Below, piece after piece: positions 8,209 through 17,363 of a stretch of 44,485 nucleotides of DNA (the stretch's first letter is position 1; each line of letters begins with the position of its first letter). Source of the stretch: an uncultured Eubacteriales bacterium (GTDB lineage Bacteria; Bacillota; Clostridia; Peptostreptococcales; Anaerovoracaceae); contig CACYHR010000010.1 of the NCBI GenBank assembly GCA_902774265.1, positions 1 to 44,485 of the forward strand, written 5' to 3'. The position numbers and the translations under genes are program-made. The notes beneath the pieces are model-generated. The model was not told the DNA's origin and made no database searches. It saw nothing but the letters and a program-made list of their open reading frames with translations.

Positions 8209-8622
8209 TCAATTCTCATTATCTATTCTAAGGATTTTAGAGTAGTCGAGTTCTTCAGGCTTCTTGCCTGATTTGCTTTCTGCAGGGATACCAAGTGAAA
8301 GAATCCCCAGTATCCTATATCGATCCGGAAGTGAAAGGATATTGCGAGTATTTTCCTCGGCATCAACCCCGTCTGCAGACTGTCTCATATGAAGCTGTAT
8401 CCAGCAAGAACCCATGCCCTGATCTGCAACCATAAGGTGAATGTAAGTCAGTGCGATCGAGGAGTCCGCTATCCATGTATCAGCTTTATCCGGATCTGCT
8501 GCAACAACTACTGCAGTTGCTGATCCTTCAAGCATAGCTGCACCGGCCTTCTTTACCGAAGCCAGATTTCTCAGGATCTCTTTGTCTGTAACTGCATAGA
8601 ACTCGCATGGTCTGCGATCCAT
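8209..8622 (-). pseudogene. Nitroreductase-family protein lacking its N-terminus
   Basis: The 137-codon frame begins inside the nitroreductase fold at RRPCEFYAVTDKEILRNL, a block that in full-length members follows ~40 residues carrying the RRSxRxY phosphate/FMN contacts and the APSARNRQPW turn. The rest is well kept: SSIALTYIHLMVADQGMGSC and RYRILGILSLGIPAESK. The missing N-terminal segment would supply key FMN ligands and part of the dimer interface, so the product is probably inactive. The upstream frame stays open toward the divergent helicase gene but no longer resembles the family. A short nitroreductase-like N-terminus is found 4 kb away at 4778. Confidence 0.7.
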
Positions 8623-8690
8623 GTTTAAATGCGTATCTTCAGCGACAAATTGCGAATGCAGCTCAACATGTGCTAAGATTATAACATATT

Positions 8691-10229
8691 ATGAGCAGAA
8701 GCATTTACAGTTGGCAAAAAGAGTGCCTGTCTGCGTGGCAGGATAATAAATGCAGAGGCATCGTATCGGCAGTTACGGGCTCCGGCAAGACTTTTCTTGC
8801 GCTCTGTGCGGCAGCTTCTTTACTGAAGCAGCATCCGGAGCTCAGGATAAGGATCGTTGCACCTACTATTGCTCTTGCCAATCAATGGCGTCAGGCAGTC
8901 ATCAGAACTCCCGATTTAAAGAATATCCGTCCCGGTTTCTACGGGGATGGAATACGCGACGATGTTGACTGTCAGATAATGATATATGTAATCAATTCAG
9001 CCCGCAGCGGTCTGGCTAAACATGTCCGCACCGATTTCGCGCTTGGCAGACATGTTCTCCTTATATGCGATGAATGCCACCGCTATAAAAGCAAAGAAAA
9101 CCACCGTATATTCAGCTTTATCGAAGAGAATATCGACAGTCTCCCGTTGTACTCATGCCTGGGTCTTTCAGCCACCCCATTTAACGGAGACAGGGATGAC
9201 AGGCTGACCGCCGTACTTGGCCGGGAAATTTATAGTTATAACATCGAGAGTGCTATACTCGATGAAACAATAGCACCATTTACCGTATGTCAGATCGCAG
9301 CGGATTTTTTACCTGATGAACTCGAAGAATACAGGATGCTCAGCCACCGCATCGGCCTCACTCTGAAAAAGCTGAAAAATACATATCCATATCTCATAGA
9401 TCTCTCTGAGTCTGCATTTATGAAAGAAGTGAAACGACTCGCCTCCTTATCCGATATGGATCCCGAAGATCCGGCTGCAGCTTTCCTGATGCTGAGTTAT
9501 CAGCGCAAAGACATAACTGTCATGGCGGAAACAAGGATAAGATGCTGTATGAAGCTGCTCGAATCAATGAAAAGCAGCGACCGGATAATCATTTTTTCCG
9601 AAAGAATCGAACAGGCAGAAGGTCTGTACAGACTGATATCCCGCAGATACGGAAACATCGCCGGCATATATCATTCGCAGATGACACGAGATGCCAGAAT
9701 CAGAGTGCTCGGCGATTTCAGAGAAAACCGGGCGAGAATACTCGTCAGCTGCCGCTGTCTTGATGAAGGTTTGGATGTACCTGACGCGAACATAGGCATA
9801 GTTCTTTCTTCGAGTGCTGTCCCAAGACAGAGGATACAGCGTCTGGGCCGCATCGTCAGATGCAGTACAAATAAGGACTCTGCGGTTCTGTATTATATCT
9901 ATGTCAGGGAATCTACAGACGACAGAGCTTATCTTCCGGGTGCAGACAGCAGGAGGGTCTACGACCTCAGGTATTACAGCCGCGAAGATGTATTCTCAAA
10001 TGATATGTACGAATACGCAGCTGCCGGTATGCTCGCAGCCGCAAGATCAGCCGGCATGAATTCATCCGAGCAAAGAGAACTCAGGCTTTGTATAAACGAA
10101 GGATTATGTATGCCCGACTGTCTGCTGGAACCTGCTGTTCTTAAAAAACGCATACGACAGGCGCGATCAGTTCACGAAAAAAACTACTACAACATTATGT
10201 ATAAACTCTCACAGAAATTTATTCGCTGA
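8691..10229 (+). CDS. DEAD/DEAH-type superfamily 2 helicase (DECH)
   Basis: A 512-residue SF2 helicase with all core motifs in order: I AVTGSGKTFLAL (about residues 28-39), Ia IVAPTIALANQWR, II LLICDECHRY, III LGLSATPF, IV RIIIFSERIEQAE, V ILVSCRCLDEGLDVPDAN and VI QRIQRLGRIVR. It resembles the XPB/type III-Res branch, but has no added nuclease domain. It uses ATP to move on or unwind DNA. The start is odd: TTATAACATATT runs straight into the ATG without a ribosome binding site, suggesting a very short or absent leader. It converges with the BrxD-like ATPase gene, only 71 bases separating the two stop codons, which suggests a shared module; this is inference. Confidence 0.9.
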   Translation: MSRSIYSWQKECLSAWQDNKCRGIVSAVTGSGKTFLALCAAASLLKQHPELRIRIVAPTIALANQWRQAVIRTPDLKNIRPGFYGDGIRDDVDCQIMIYVINSARSGLAKHVRTDFALGRHVLLICDECHRYKSKENHRIFSFIEENIDSLPLYSCLGLSATPFNGDRDDRLTAVLGREIYSYNIESAILDETIAPFTVCQIAADFLPDELEEYRMLSHRIGLTLKKLKNTYPYLIDLSESAFMKEVKRLASLSDMDPEDPAAAFLMLSYQRKDITVMAETRIRCCMKLLESMKSSDRIIIFSERIEQAEGLYRLISRRYGNIAGIYHSQMTRDARIRVLGDFRENRARILVSCRCLDEGLDVPDANIGIVLSSSAVPRQRIQRLGRIVRCSTNKDSAVLYYIYVRESTDDRAYLPGADSRRVYDLRYYSREDVFSNDMYEYAAAGMLAAARSAGMNSSEQRELRLCINEGLCMPDCLLEPAVLKKRIRQARSVHEKNYYNIMYKLSQKFIR

Positions 10230-10245
10230 AATATGTATTTCAAAA

Positions 10246-10277
10246 CAGATGCATCGCCTGTCACGGCAGTGCATCTG
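10246..10277. terminator. Hairpin between convergent helicase and ATPase genes
   Basis: CAGATGCA (10246-10253) pairs with TGCATCTG (10270-10277), and the outer bases GAAATAT and ATATTTC can extend the pairing. It lies in the 71-base gap between two converging genes, where a bidirectional terminator is expected. No strong T-run follows in either direction, so efficiency is uncertain. Confidence 0.5.
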
Positions 10278-10300
10278 CTTCATGTTCTGAGATATTTCTC

Positions 10301-11512
10301 TCACAGCTCGTCTATCGAGCTTATATCCGGTGTTTCATCCTCTTCGTAGCTCTCTGTTCCAAGTTCCGAAATTTTTGTGTTTCCGGCCTCCCCGTACTGA
10401 TACAGCTGATCCAGGAATTCGATTGCTGCTCTTATCTTCGTGCGAAGCAGATATCCTCCCGCCTCTGTCTCGCGATACAGCGTTTCCGGGAGCACCGAAG
10501 GAGTCCAGTCATATGCCTTTCCATGGAAATTCTGTATTTCTGCAAGTATCCTGATAACTTCGTCCCTGCTCAGCGGGGCAAGCTCCGGCGCTTCTATTAT
10601 ACTATTCAGCACCATCTCCGCATTTCTGAGCATCTCCGGTTCTTCGTTGAAGATCTCCTGTACATTCTGAAACTCGTGTTTCTTATCTATAACATCCTCA
10701 GTATATGAGGAGCTCATCGCGAAAAATGAGTATGTACTCTCAAGTCTCGGATCCGGTTTGAGAAAGCGTGACATTTCGACATAGCATTTCGCCCTGGTCT
10801 TCTTTCCCAGACGCCCAAGCAGTTCAGCTTCATCAAACAGCAGTATCCATCCGCTGTAACCCAGCTGCCTGAAAAAGTGGCTCATGAAATAAAAGTAATC
10901 CATCGAATGCTTTGTCTTGCTGAAATTCTGATTGAATTTCGCGGCACTGCCGCTGGTCCTGCGATAGCTCTTCCTGACAAGTGAATTAGTCGTAAAGTCC
11001 CCTTCGAGATCCTGCAGAAAAGAATATCTGTCGTCCTCTTCCTGGGTATGGAAAAACGCAGAAAGCATGTAATAGAGTTTATCAGTGTCGAGAGTCTTGG
11101 CAGTATAGCCGAGCAGTTCGCCTGCAACACTGCTTCCCGCAGTCAGCCCTTCTATCTGCTCCCTGAATCCCGGCTGGCGTGCTCCCGGAAGATATGTATT
11201 TGCAATGATCTTAGGATAGAGTATATGAAGTCTGTTCAAAGGAGTCTCCTTGCCAAGAGACACCATCGAAACAACCATATTCTCCGAAGCCGCTATACTC
11301 ATTATCGTATTAAGGAGATGAGTCTTGCCCTCTCCGTATCTGCCCTTGAAGATCATACCGCCGGACCTGCCGCTGTCGCGTACATCATCTATTTTTGACT
11401 GTATCCTTCTGTGCATTTTAGGTCTTGCTTCCGTAAAATATGCACCGACAGCTCTCGAAGGTACGCCGGACCGCAGCGCCTCAACGATCTGCATCGAATT
11501 GAAATCAGACAT
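10301..11512 (-). CDS. BrxD-like P-loop ATPase (DUF2791-type)
   Basis: A 403-residue ATPase. Family marks: IVEALRSGVPSRAVGAYFTE at the N-terminus, Walker A GRYGEGKTHLLNTIM (about residues 57-71), the block VVSMVSLGKETPLNRLHILY, and Walker B GWILLFDEAELLGRLGKKTR. These match the BREX-associated BrxD/DUF2791 ATP-binding proteins as I remember them. In Pgl/BREX loci this family works beside a helicase. The start at 11512 is supported by GGAGGTGCCGATA; it overlaps the end of the upstream ATPase gene by eight bases (ATGTCTGA), showing tight translational coupling. It is the last gene of a three-gene operon and faces the helicase gene. Role inferred: loading or regulating DNA-processing partners. 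Confidence 0.8.
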   Translation of the reverse strand: MSDFNSMQIVEALRSGVPSRAVGAYFTEARPKMHRRIQSKIDDVRDSGRSGGMIFKGRYGEGKTHLLNTIMSIAASENMVVSMVSLGKETPLNRLHILYPKIIANTYLPGARQPGFREQIEGLTAGSSVAGELLGYTAKTLDTDKLYYMLSAFFHTQEEDDRYSFLQDLEGDFTTNSLVRKSYRRTSGSAAKFNQNFSKTKHSMDYFYFMSHFFRQLGYSGWILLFDEAELLGRLGKKTRAKCYVEMSRFLKPDPRLESTYSFFAMSSSYTEDVIDKKHEFQNVQEIFNEEPEMLRNAEMVLNSIIEAPELAPLSRDEVIRILAEIQNFHGKAYDWTPSVLPETLYRETEAGGYLLRTKIRAAIEFLDQLYQYGEAGNTKISELGTESYEEDETPDISSIDEL

Positions 11513-12740
11513 TATCGGCACCTCCATCTTCGGTCATATACTTTATTACAAGATACGGCAGCCCCAGACTTCCGTATTCAGATCTCCTGATAAGCTCAGC
11601 TGCCGCAGCCTCATCTACCGGCTTCAGCTGGTCATCATACCCGAGCGCACCGGCAACTTTTTCGGAAAGCTCCATCAGAGCATCCGGCGTGAATATCTCA
11701 TCCGAAAGCCTGTCGAGATCGATGATATCGGCAAATCTGTTGAATCTGCTGCTGACTACCTCCGACTGCATCCTGAACCACAGCGCCTGATATGACTTTA
11801 AGCCATAGCTCTCGTTGTCCATAAGATCGCGTCTGAACGACATCACAAACATGATATATCTCATGCTGTCTATATCATCGATCAGCTGCCTTATATTCTC
11901 ATATGCATCATCCCGCCGTGTTTTTGTATAACGTATCGCAGCCTCTGATTTCGGCTGCTGCAGGATCTCAAGGTCATCTATAGAAACGAGGATGCCGCTG
12001 AATCCTGCGATATGCACGACCTCTGCAAGAGATCTGAGTAAATGCCTGGCGTTATGCTTTGTAACTCGTGAAGGCGAAAGTCCAATAGCTCTGAGCTGAG
12101 ACAATTTGACCGTCTTGTCTCCATGCATATATGCATTTATCATATCCACATTAGCCTTCTCCATCACGGGATGACCGAGGATATTCCCTGTCAGGAGCGA
12201 GCAGCACGCAGCAAAGGAATTGTCCAGCAGCGGATTGCGGGTGAACTTTTGTCTCAGTGCAGCTCTGATCTCGCTTCTGGTAAAAGCATCTGCAGCGCCC
12301 TCTTCCGAAAGATAATCCATCAGAGTCTGTCCTTCTCTGACAGCCGACGGGTCATATCCGAGTTCCCGGATGATCGTATCCGCACATCTGCGAATCAGAT
12401 TCTCAAGATCACATTGTCTGAGGATCTCAAGATAAACCTCACGAAAATCATGAAGCCATATTTCTTTTGCTGAAAAAGACACCGTAATATAAGCGCTCTG
12501 CTCAGCTCTGTCCAGAAGAAGCCCGGAAAAGTGAGTTTTTCCGGTACCCGGTCTTCCAGTGATGAATTTGATCTTGCTGCCGCCGTTCTTTATATAGAAA
12601 TCAAAATAATGCTTAGATATAAATCCGACAAGATCATCAAGCCCGACTGTAATATCGCTGAGAAGATGTCCTCTCTCAGGAGGCATGGCCTTTCTCAGCA
12701 GTACTGTATCCGACTGTCTGTATGCTAAAGTGTTCGTCAT
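11505..12740 (-). CDS. Second P-loop ATPase of the BrxD-like operon
   Basis: A 411-residue AAA-type ATPase with Walker A FITGRPGTGKTHFSGLLL (about residues 60-77) and a Walker B-like strand SGILVSIDDLEIL (about 245-257), followed by a sensor-like strand MRYIMFVMSFRRDLMDN. The middle of the protein is helical and shows no known enzymatic domain. It is clearly distinct from the downstream BrxD-like gene, yet the general layout (N-terminal P-loop, C-terminal helical part ending in a winged-helix-like GSLGLPYLVIKYM) is similar, so the two may form a mixed complex. It starts two bases after the stop codon of the coiled-coil gene and overlaps the next gene by eight bases. Confidence 0.75.
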   Translation of the reverse strand: MTNTLAYRQSDTVLLRKAMPPERGHLLSDITVGLDDLVGFISKHYFDFYIKNGGSKIKFITGRPGTGKTHFSGLLLDRAEQSAYITVSFSAKEIWLHDFREVYLEILRQCDLENLIRRCADTIIRELGYDPSAVREGQTLMDYLSEEGAADAFTRSEIRAALRQKFTRNPLLDNSFAACCSLLTGNILGHPVMEKANVDMINAYMHGDKTVKLSQLRAIGLSPSRVTKHNARHLLRSLAEVVHIAGFSGILVSIDDLEILQQPKSEAAIRYTKTRRDDAYENIRQLIDDIDSMRYIMFVMSFRRDLMDNESYGLKSYQALWFRMQSEVVSSRFNRFADIIDLDRLSDEIFTPDALMELSEKVAGALGYDDQLKPVDEAAAAELIRRSEYGSLGLPYLVIKYMTEDGGADNV

Positions 12741-12742
12741 TT

Positions 12743-13534
12743 CTATTCCTCAGTTGTAAGTGAACTAAGTGTCGTTATATATGATTCTACGCCTGTGCGG
12801 CTGAGCACACGTATCCCGGTCTTACCATCCCTGCTTGTACCGAATGTGAAAATGCGTCCGTTCTTTGTGACCCATGCGTCCGGACCAGCCTCATAAATTC
12901 TCGCAAGATCAAACGAGAACGCCTGCATATCATACTCTTTTCTGGCACGCGCCATCGGTGTAAGGGCCTTATAAATCTTTGTCAGGGCAACAGCAGAACC
13001 TACACGTGATCCATTCTTGAAACAGGTCGTATCATATGCTTCTGCCAGCTCATTCATAAAAGTGAGTTCATTGAAATTGGCCTTATACAGCTTTTCCTGT
13101 CCCTGTTTTATCGTATCAGCTACTGCAGACGGACGGAAACTTGCAGCCTTCTTACGGTTGATCCAGACCTCTTCAGGATGCTCATCGTCTCCGTATATCC
13201 TTACTCTATACGGGAACATCTCATAGACGCCCTTTTCCCCGATAACATCAATCCCTTTCGCAGAGCATGCCTCGAGCAGCTGCTCTGTAAAATCACCGCT
13301 GCTGAAATACTCCTTCGTATCAAACGAGTTAACCGCCTCGTCGAACGCCGCCGTCCTCTCCTTAAGAAGATCCGCAGCACTCAGGAATTGCTGAAGATCT
13401 TTCTTCATATCTGTCAGAGCGCCGGACTCCATCTCCTTCACCACTCTTTTGTTAAGTCTTGTAACAGTCCCGACAGAATCCTTCAGATCCTTTTCAAGTT
13501 CAAGCAACTCAGCATACAGTTCCTCGTAATTCAT
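12743..13534 (-). CDS. Coiled-coil protein of unknown function, first gene of the ATPase operon
   Basis: A 263-residue protein; I do not recognise its family. The first ~90 residues are charged and heptad-like (ELLELEKDLKDSVGTVTRLN, DMKKDLQQFLSAADLLKERT), suggesting a coiled coil. The second half looks globular, with EEVWINRKKAASFRPSAVAD and TFGTSRDGKTGIRVLSRTGV. No catalytic motif is evident, so it may be an adaptor. The ATG at 13534 follows AAGGGATTTAGACAAT; a longer frame upstream (to 13606) has a hydrophobic but poorly supported extension. Two bases separate its stop from the next start, so the three genes are certainly cotranscribed. Confidence 0.75.
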   Translation of the reverse strand: MNYEELYAELLELEKDLKDSVGTVTRLNKRVVKEMESGALTDMKKDLQQFLSAADLLKERTAAFDEAVNSFDTKEYFSSGDFTEQLLEACSAKGIDVIGEKGVYEMFPYRVRIYGDDEHPEEVWINRKKAASFRPSAVADTIKQGQEKLYKANFNELTFMNELAEAYDTTCFKNGSRVGSAVALTKIYKALTPMARARKEYDMQAFSFDLARIYEAGPDAWVTKNGRIFTFGTSRDGKTGIRVLSRTGVESYITTLSSLTTEE

Positions 13535-13744
13535 ATTGTCTAAATCCCTTCTTTTGAAAATATAAAACAGTGTAAAAAATCTTGTTAATTCTATCACAAA
13601 ACACAAAACATATACAGTACTAAAATATTCTGTTTTTTGTATTCAATATTATTACTCATAATGCTTACTAAGCTCTGTAATCATCTGTGTTAAATTGTGC
13701 AAGGCATCTTTTTTAGCAATTACACTTATGCCAGAGGATATAAC

Positions 13745-15331
13745 TTAGAGCATGCCCTCGAACAGGACTTTGCTGCCGAAGGTCTTTCTTTTGACGCCGG
13801 TCTCTTTTTTTCTGTTGAAATTAAAGCTCAACATATAACCTGAATCCAGTCCGAAGTAGTCAAGATATTCGCAGATCTGCTGTTCTCCCTTTTCATTGTA
13901 GCTGTTTCCATGCCATATCTTCAGTTCGATAATATACTGTTTGCCCAAATAATCAATTATCACATCTGTTCTTCGCTGATCACGGGTTTGCGCTTCAATA
14001 TAGTAGTTGCCTGTCCCATTGATGATAGGCTTCAGATACAATAGAAATAACTCTCTTCCATCCTTTTCTCTGAATTTATCCACAAGCGGGCCGCAGACCT
14101 CTGTATATGTTTTGATAAAATGATCCATGATCAATGGCACATCAAGCACATCGTCATGTATAAAAATACTTCGTCCTAAATCTCCGTTTCGGCCGAAAAC
14201 ATTATCTTTAAAATCAGCATCTGAAAGAAAAAGATTGTACAGCAAGGTTTCAAAAATACGATTTGAAACAGCTATGACGCCGCCGTCATTCACTATAAAC
14301 CCATACATCTCCATCTGCAGAATAGACTCCTGCATCGGATTATATGTGATTCGGGTACCCTCCATCAGAACGCTGTAAAGAGCATCTCTGAGCTCCGGAT
14401 AGTTGATAAGCTTTCCGGTCAGGGAATCAAACAGAGTATTTTTTTCAGTAAGAATCAGCTTTATCGCTTCATCAAAGCCATCTTTAGTCCACGCTTTTGA
14501 GAGGCCAAATCCGTTTACCACCTCACCGTCTATCAATTGGCATATCCTGCTGACAAGAAACGGATATCCGTTCGTGTAATCCCTTAGCAGCTTTGCTATC
14601 TCCTCAATATTCATCCCTGTTTTATGATCTGCTTCATATTCCTCAAGCATACCGGCAATACCTTCAGAGGAAAGACTCATGTCGATATTGAAGTCAACAG
14701 CAATATTCCACGGGCTGTTCAATTGATGAAGCTTTTCATCCCTAATCTTGCTTCTCAAATGTTTTACATCAGTGACACCCGCCAGAATGACCGATTTAAA
14801 CGCAGGATAACCCTCTGAATCTCTCTTTATATATCCCGACCTCAATTGAGCCAGAAAATCAAGAAACACCTGATTGTTTGTAGCGCTGTCAACCTCATCA
14901 ATAATTAGAACAATATCCTTTCCCACTGAGGCGCACCAGTCTGTCAGCAGCTCGAACAGTTCCTGCAGCTTCGCCTTTTCCTTTGATCTTCCTATGTACT
15001 CATCAAGAGTTTCAACTATTTCCTTCGGGATAAAGAGTCCGGTTCTGGTTTTGCTCTTTATAATGCGGCAAAACGCCTGAACAAACATTCCCTCCGTCTT
15101 AAAGTCAGCCGCCGAGATGTCCTGAAAATCCAGACTTATTACTTCATGATTCGGAATCAGCATCCTTCTGAGCATAGTAAGAGTAGTCGTCTTTCCATAT
15201 TGTCGGGCACGATTGATGCAAAAATATTCACCGTCATCAATCATTGCCTTGATCCTGGCAAGACGGCTGCTGATATCCACCATATAGTGTTTTTCCGGTA
15301 TACAAACCCCCGTTGTATTAAATCTCTTCAT
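13745..15331 (-). CDS. AAA-ATPase-like protein with C-terminal PD-(D/E)XK nuclease-like domain
   Basis: A 528-residue paralogue of the protein at 635-2266. Shared blocks include RARQYGKTTTLTMLRRML (nucleotide loop), DIVLIIDEVDSATNNQVFLD (Walker B), LNSPWNIAVDFNIDMSLS and, near the C-terminus, INGTGNYYIEAQTR, RRTDVIIDYLG and YIIELKIWHG with the D...ExK nuclease signature. The start follows AGGTGATAGTCATAA. It lies 138 bases upstream of the BrxD-like operon on the same strand, but the gap is AT-rich and could hold a promoter, so joint function with that operon is open. Function of the family is not established. Confidence 0.85.
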   Translation of the reverse strand: MKRFNTTGVCIPEKHYMVDISSRLARIKAMIDDGEYFCINRARQYGKTTTLTMLRRMLIPNHEVISLDFQDISAADFKTEGMFVQAFCRIIKSKTRTGLFIPKEIVETLDEYIGRSKEKAKLQELFELLTDWCASVGKDIVLIIDEVDSATNNQVFLDFLAQLRSGYIKRDSEGYPAFKSVILAGVTDVKHLRSKIRDEKLHQLNSPWNIAVDFNIDMSLSSEGIAGMLEEYEADHKTGMNIEEIAKLLRDYTNGYPFLVSRICQLIDGEVVNGFGLSKAWTKDGFDEAIKLILTEKNTLFDSLTGKLINYPELRDALYSVLMEGTRITYNPMQESILQMEMYGFIVNDGGVIAVSNRIFETLLYNLFLSDADFKDNVFGRNGDLGRSIFIHDDVLDVPLIMDHFIKTYTEVCGPLVDKFREKDGRELFLLYLKPIINGTGNYYIEAQTRDQRRTDVIIDYLGKQYIIELKIWHGNSYNEKGEQQICEYLDYFGLDSGYMLSFNFNRKKETGVKRKTFGSKVLFEGML

Positions 15332-15436
15332 TTATGACTATCACCTCGTGCAGCTATCATAAATATCACTCTCATAATACATGAACAGCCAATCACTCTC
15401 TTCTAACCTCTTCAGCGTTTCCTGAACCATTCGAAA

Positions 15437-15495
15437 AGATTATACCATTAATAAAATACGATTAAAATAAAGGAAAAGGACATTATCAAGGCGAA
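15437..15495 (+). repeat. Orphan copy of the leader seen before the gene at 635
   Basis: GATTATACCATTAATAAAAT and AAAGGAAAAGGACATT match the plus-strand leader at 571-630, but no coding sequence follows here. It lies just upstream of, and pointing away from, the AAA-ATPase gene at 13745-15331. It probably marks where a third family member once started. Confidence 0.45.
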
Positions 15496-15909
15496 TGAAA
15501 ACCATCTTAAGAAATATAAGTCTGCTCACTTAGCCCTATCCGAATCACTATATTCACTATGAGCAAATGCAAAGAATCGCTGCCCTTAAATATCACCTTT
15601 GTGTCTGAACGTAAACCACTTATTAAGAATATAGCTCAGAATACTGGTAAAAATATAGTTCATAAATTTCATTCATGTTACTTTATTATAATGCAGACAG
15701 AGCTCAAATTGTTTCATTTTCCTGGTAAACCTTATTTTCTGCCTCATTTGAATGCACATTTGCATGCACAGCTCAATCAGTTCACAGATGGCTGGGCTTT
15801 TCGATTTTTTGTGTTATTATAAAGGCGTATTCTATCTGCTGTCCCGTAGTTACAGTGAGTGGAGATACAGATCATTAAAGAGCGATTTATAAAAGAAGGG
15901 GCTGTCTTT
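15496..15909. other. AT-rich intergenic region before corA
   Basis: No convincing gene. A plus-strand frame at 15559-15822 lacks a ribosome binding site and recognisable content. The last hundred bases, ending in TTTTTTGTGTTATTATAAAG, are AT-rich and may contain the corA promoter. Confidence 0.4.
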
Positions 15910-16830
15910 ATGAGTTATTATCTTTTGGCTGACATCATGCAGCCGTGCACAGAGAAGGAACTGCATGCCCAGACAAAATATAAATACGTGGCTGTTCTTA
16001 CGACGTCCGAATGGGTCAGGGAGCGCGACCGCTTTGACATGGGCATTGAGCTGGAGCCTCTTGCCGGAGATATCCACAATACAAAGGCGGAGGTAAATTA
16101 TGACTCTCTTACCGGAACATTCCGTATCCCTGACCGCGATAATATCGGAGAGAATGACTACCGCTTCGCATTCGCTTTGGATGAAAAGGGTATCGTATTC
16201 ATCGACGACAGCGGCATGGCGGAGCAGATGATCGATTCTATAAGGAGGACGAAACGCTGGCGCAGACCGAGCCTGGAACGCTTCCTCCATGATTTTTTGG
16301 AGCAGATAGTGGAAAAGGATCTTTCACTGCTCGAGCGATATGAAAATGAGCTGAGTCGTATCGAAGATGCGATCATGAACTATGAGCAGGAAGACCTCGG
16401 ACGGGTCCATGAGATACATAACGATGTCCGAAAGATTCTGGTCCACTATGAGCAGATGATCGATATGACACAGGAGTTCGAAGAGAATGAGAACGGGTTT
16501 TTCAGCGAAGAGAATCTGCGATACATCCATCTGTTCATGACGCTCATATCGAGACGGCGCGATTACGCCGTTTCTATCCGGGACTATACGAAGCAGGTGC
16601 ATGATCTCTATCACGCACATCTGGAGATGAAGCAAAACAGAATAATGACGATCCTTACCGTAGTCACTACTATCTTCATGCCTCTGACGCTGATAGTCGG
16701 CTGGTATGGAATGAACTTCCGCTATATGCCGGAGCTTGAATGGCGATACGGATATCCCGTGGTGATCGCTGTAAGCCTTGTGATTGTGATATCATGTCTG
16801 ATATTTTTTAAAAAGAAAAAATGGCTGTAG
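15910..16830 (+). CDS. corA: CorA-family divalent cation transporter
   Basis: A 306-residue CorA-type channel protein for Mg2+ or related ions. The N-terminal ~150 residues form the cytoplasmic alpha/beta domain, followed by long helices (SLLERYENELSRIEDAIMNY, DVRKILVHYEQMIDMTQEF). Near the C-terminus are two membrane segments, with the signature YGMNF directly after the first (TILTVVTTIFMPLTLIVGW) and a positive KKKKWL tail. The ATG at 15910 is chosen because AGAAGGGG precedes it; an upstream in-frame ATG exists at 15859. It stands alone on the plus strand. Confidence 0.88.
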   Translation: MSYYLLADIMQPCTEKELHAQTKYKYVAVLTTSEWVRERDRFDMGIELEPLAGDIHNTKAEVNYDSLTGTFRIPDRDNIGENDYRFAFALDEKGIVFIDDSGMAEQMIDSIRRTKRWRRPSLERFLHDFLEQIVEKDLSLLERYENELSRIEDAIMNYEQEDLGRVHEIHNDVRKILVHYEQMIDMTQEFEENENGFFSEENLRYIHLFMTLISRRRDYAVSIRDYTKQVHDLYHAHLEMKQNRIMTILTVVTTIFMPLTLIVGWYGMNFRYMPELEWRYGYPVVIAVSLVIVISCLIFFKKKKWL

Positions 16831-16856
16831 AAAAAGTTTAGAAGTTCATGAATCTG

Positions 16857-16949
16857 TCAGAACACCTTCTGAACAAGTATCCTGGTAGCAAGTGTCATAA
16901 GTCCCATTACCAGAATGATGATCATTGCATGTCTCAGATCAGGCATCAT
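16857..16949 (-). pseudogene. Remnant of azlD
   Basis: A 30-codon frame starting MMPDLRHAMIIILVMGLMTL and ending TRILVQKVF. It matches the first helix of AzlD, the small subunit of the AzlCD branched-chain amino-acid exporter, which is normally about 100 residues. It overlaps the end of the azlC remnant by eleven bases, the usual azlC-azlD arrangement, so a once complete pair has decayed. Confidence 0.6.
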
Positions 16950-17337
16950 CATCACCTCCGTTCTCTATCCTGCTTCGCATCACAGTCAGGACTGCTATTA
17001 TTATAATCATCGACGGGATGAGGAACAGATCCCGCCCGAAAACGATCCTGCAGGCAAGTGTCGCAGTGATACCAAGAACTGCAGGTATGTGGCATTTCGA
17101 ATCTATCCATTGCTGTATAAATACGGTAATGAAAAGTGCTGTCATCGCGAAATCTATTCCCGTAGAATCGAAGGTCAGCATAGATCCGATCCAGCCTCCG
17201 AGAAATGAACCTGTTACCCATGCACTCTGATCGAACAATGTAACCAATAAGCGGTATGCGCTGATGTTCACGCCATCCGGCTCATCATCCCTGCTCAGCA
17301 TCGCATATGTTTCATCGCATAATGCATAAAACAGATC
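16939..17337 (-). pseudogene. N-terminally truncated azlC
   Basis: The open frame reads ADLFYALCDETYAM, then SRDDEPDGVN, SAWVTGSFLGGWIG and DFAMTALFITVFIQQW. These are the middle and C-terminal parts of AzlC (branched-chain amino-acid exporter, large subunit). The N-terminal ~100 residues are missing: an in-frame stop lies just upstream, next to the end of the carbonic anhydrase gene. With azlD reduced to its first helix, transport function is lost. Confidence 0.7.
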
Positions 17338-17363
17338 TGCAATTATTTTTTATGTATGAATCC

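Noticed and set aside
8691-13534. Complete BREX or Pgl locus
   Set aside because: No PglX methylase, PglZ, BrxC/PglY or BrxL gene is present; only ATPases and a helicase remain.
15559-15822. 87-codon plus-strand gene before corA
   Set aside because: No ribosome binding site, low-complexity His/Phe-rich translation and no recognised motif.
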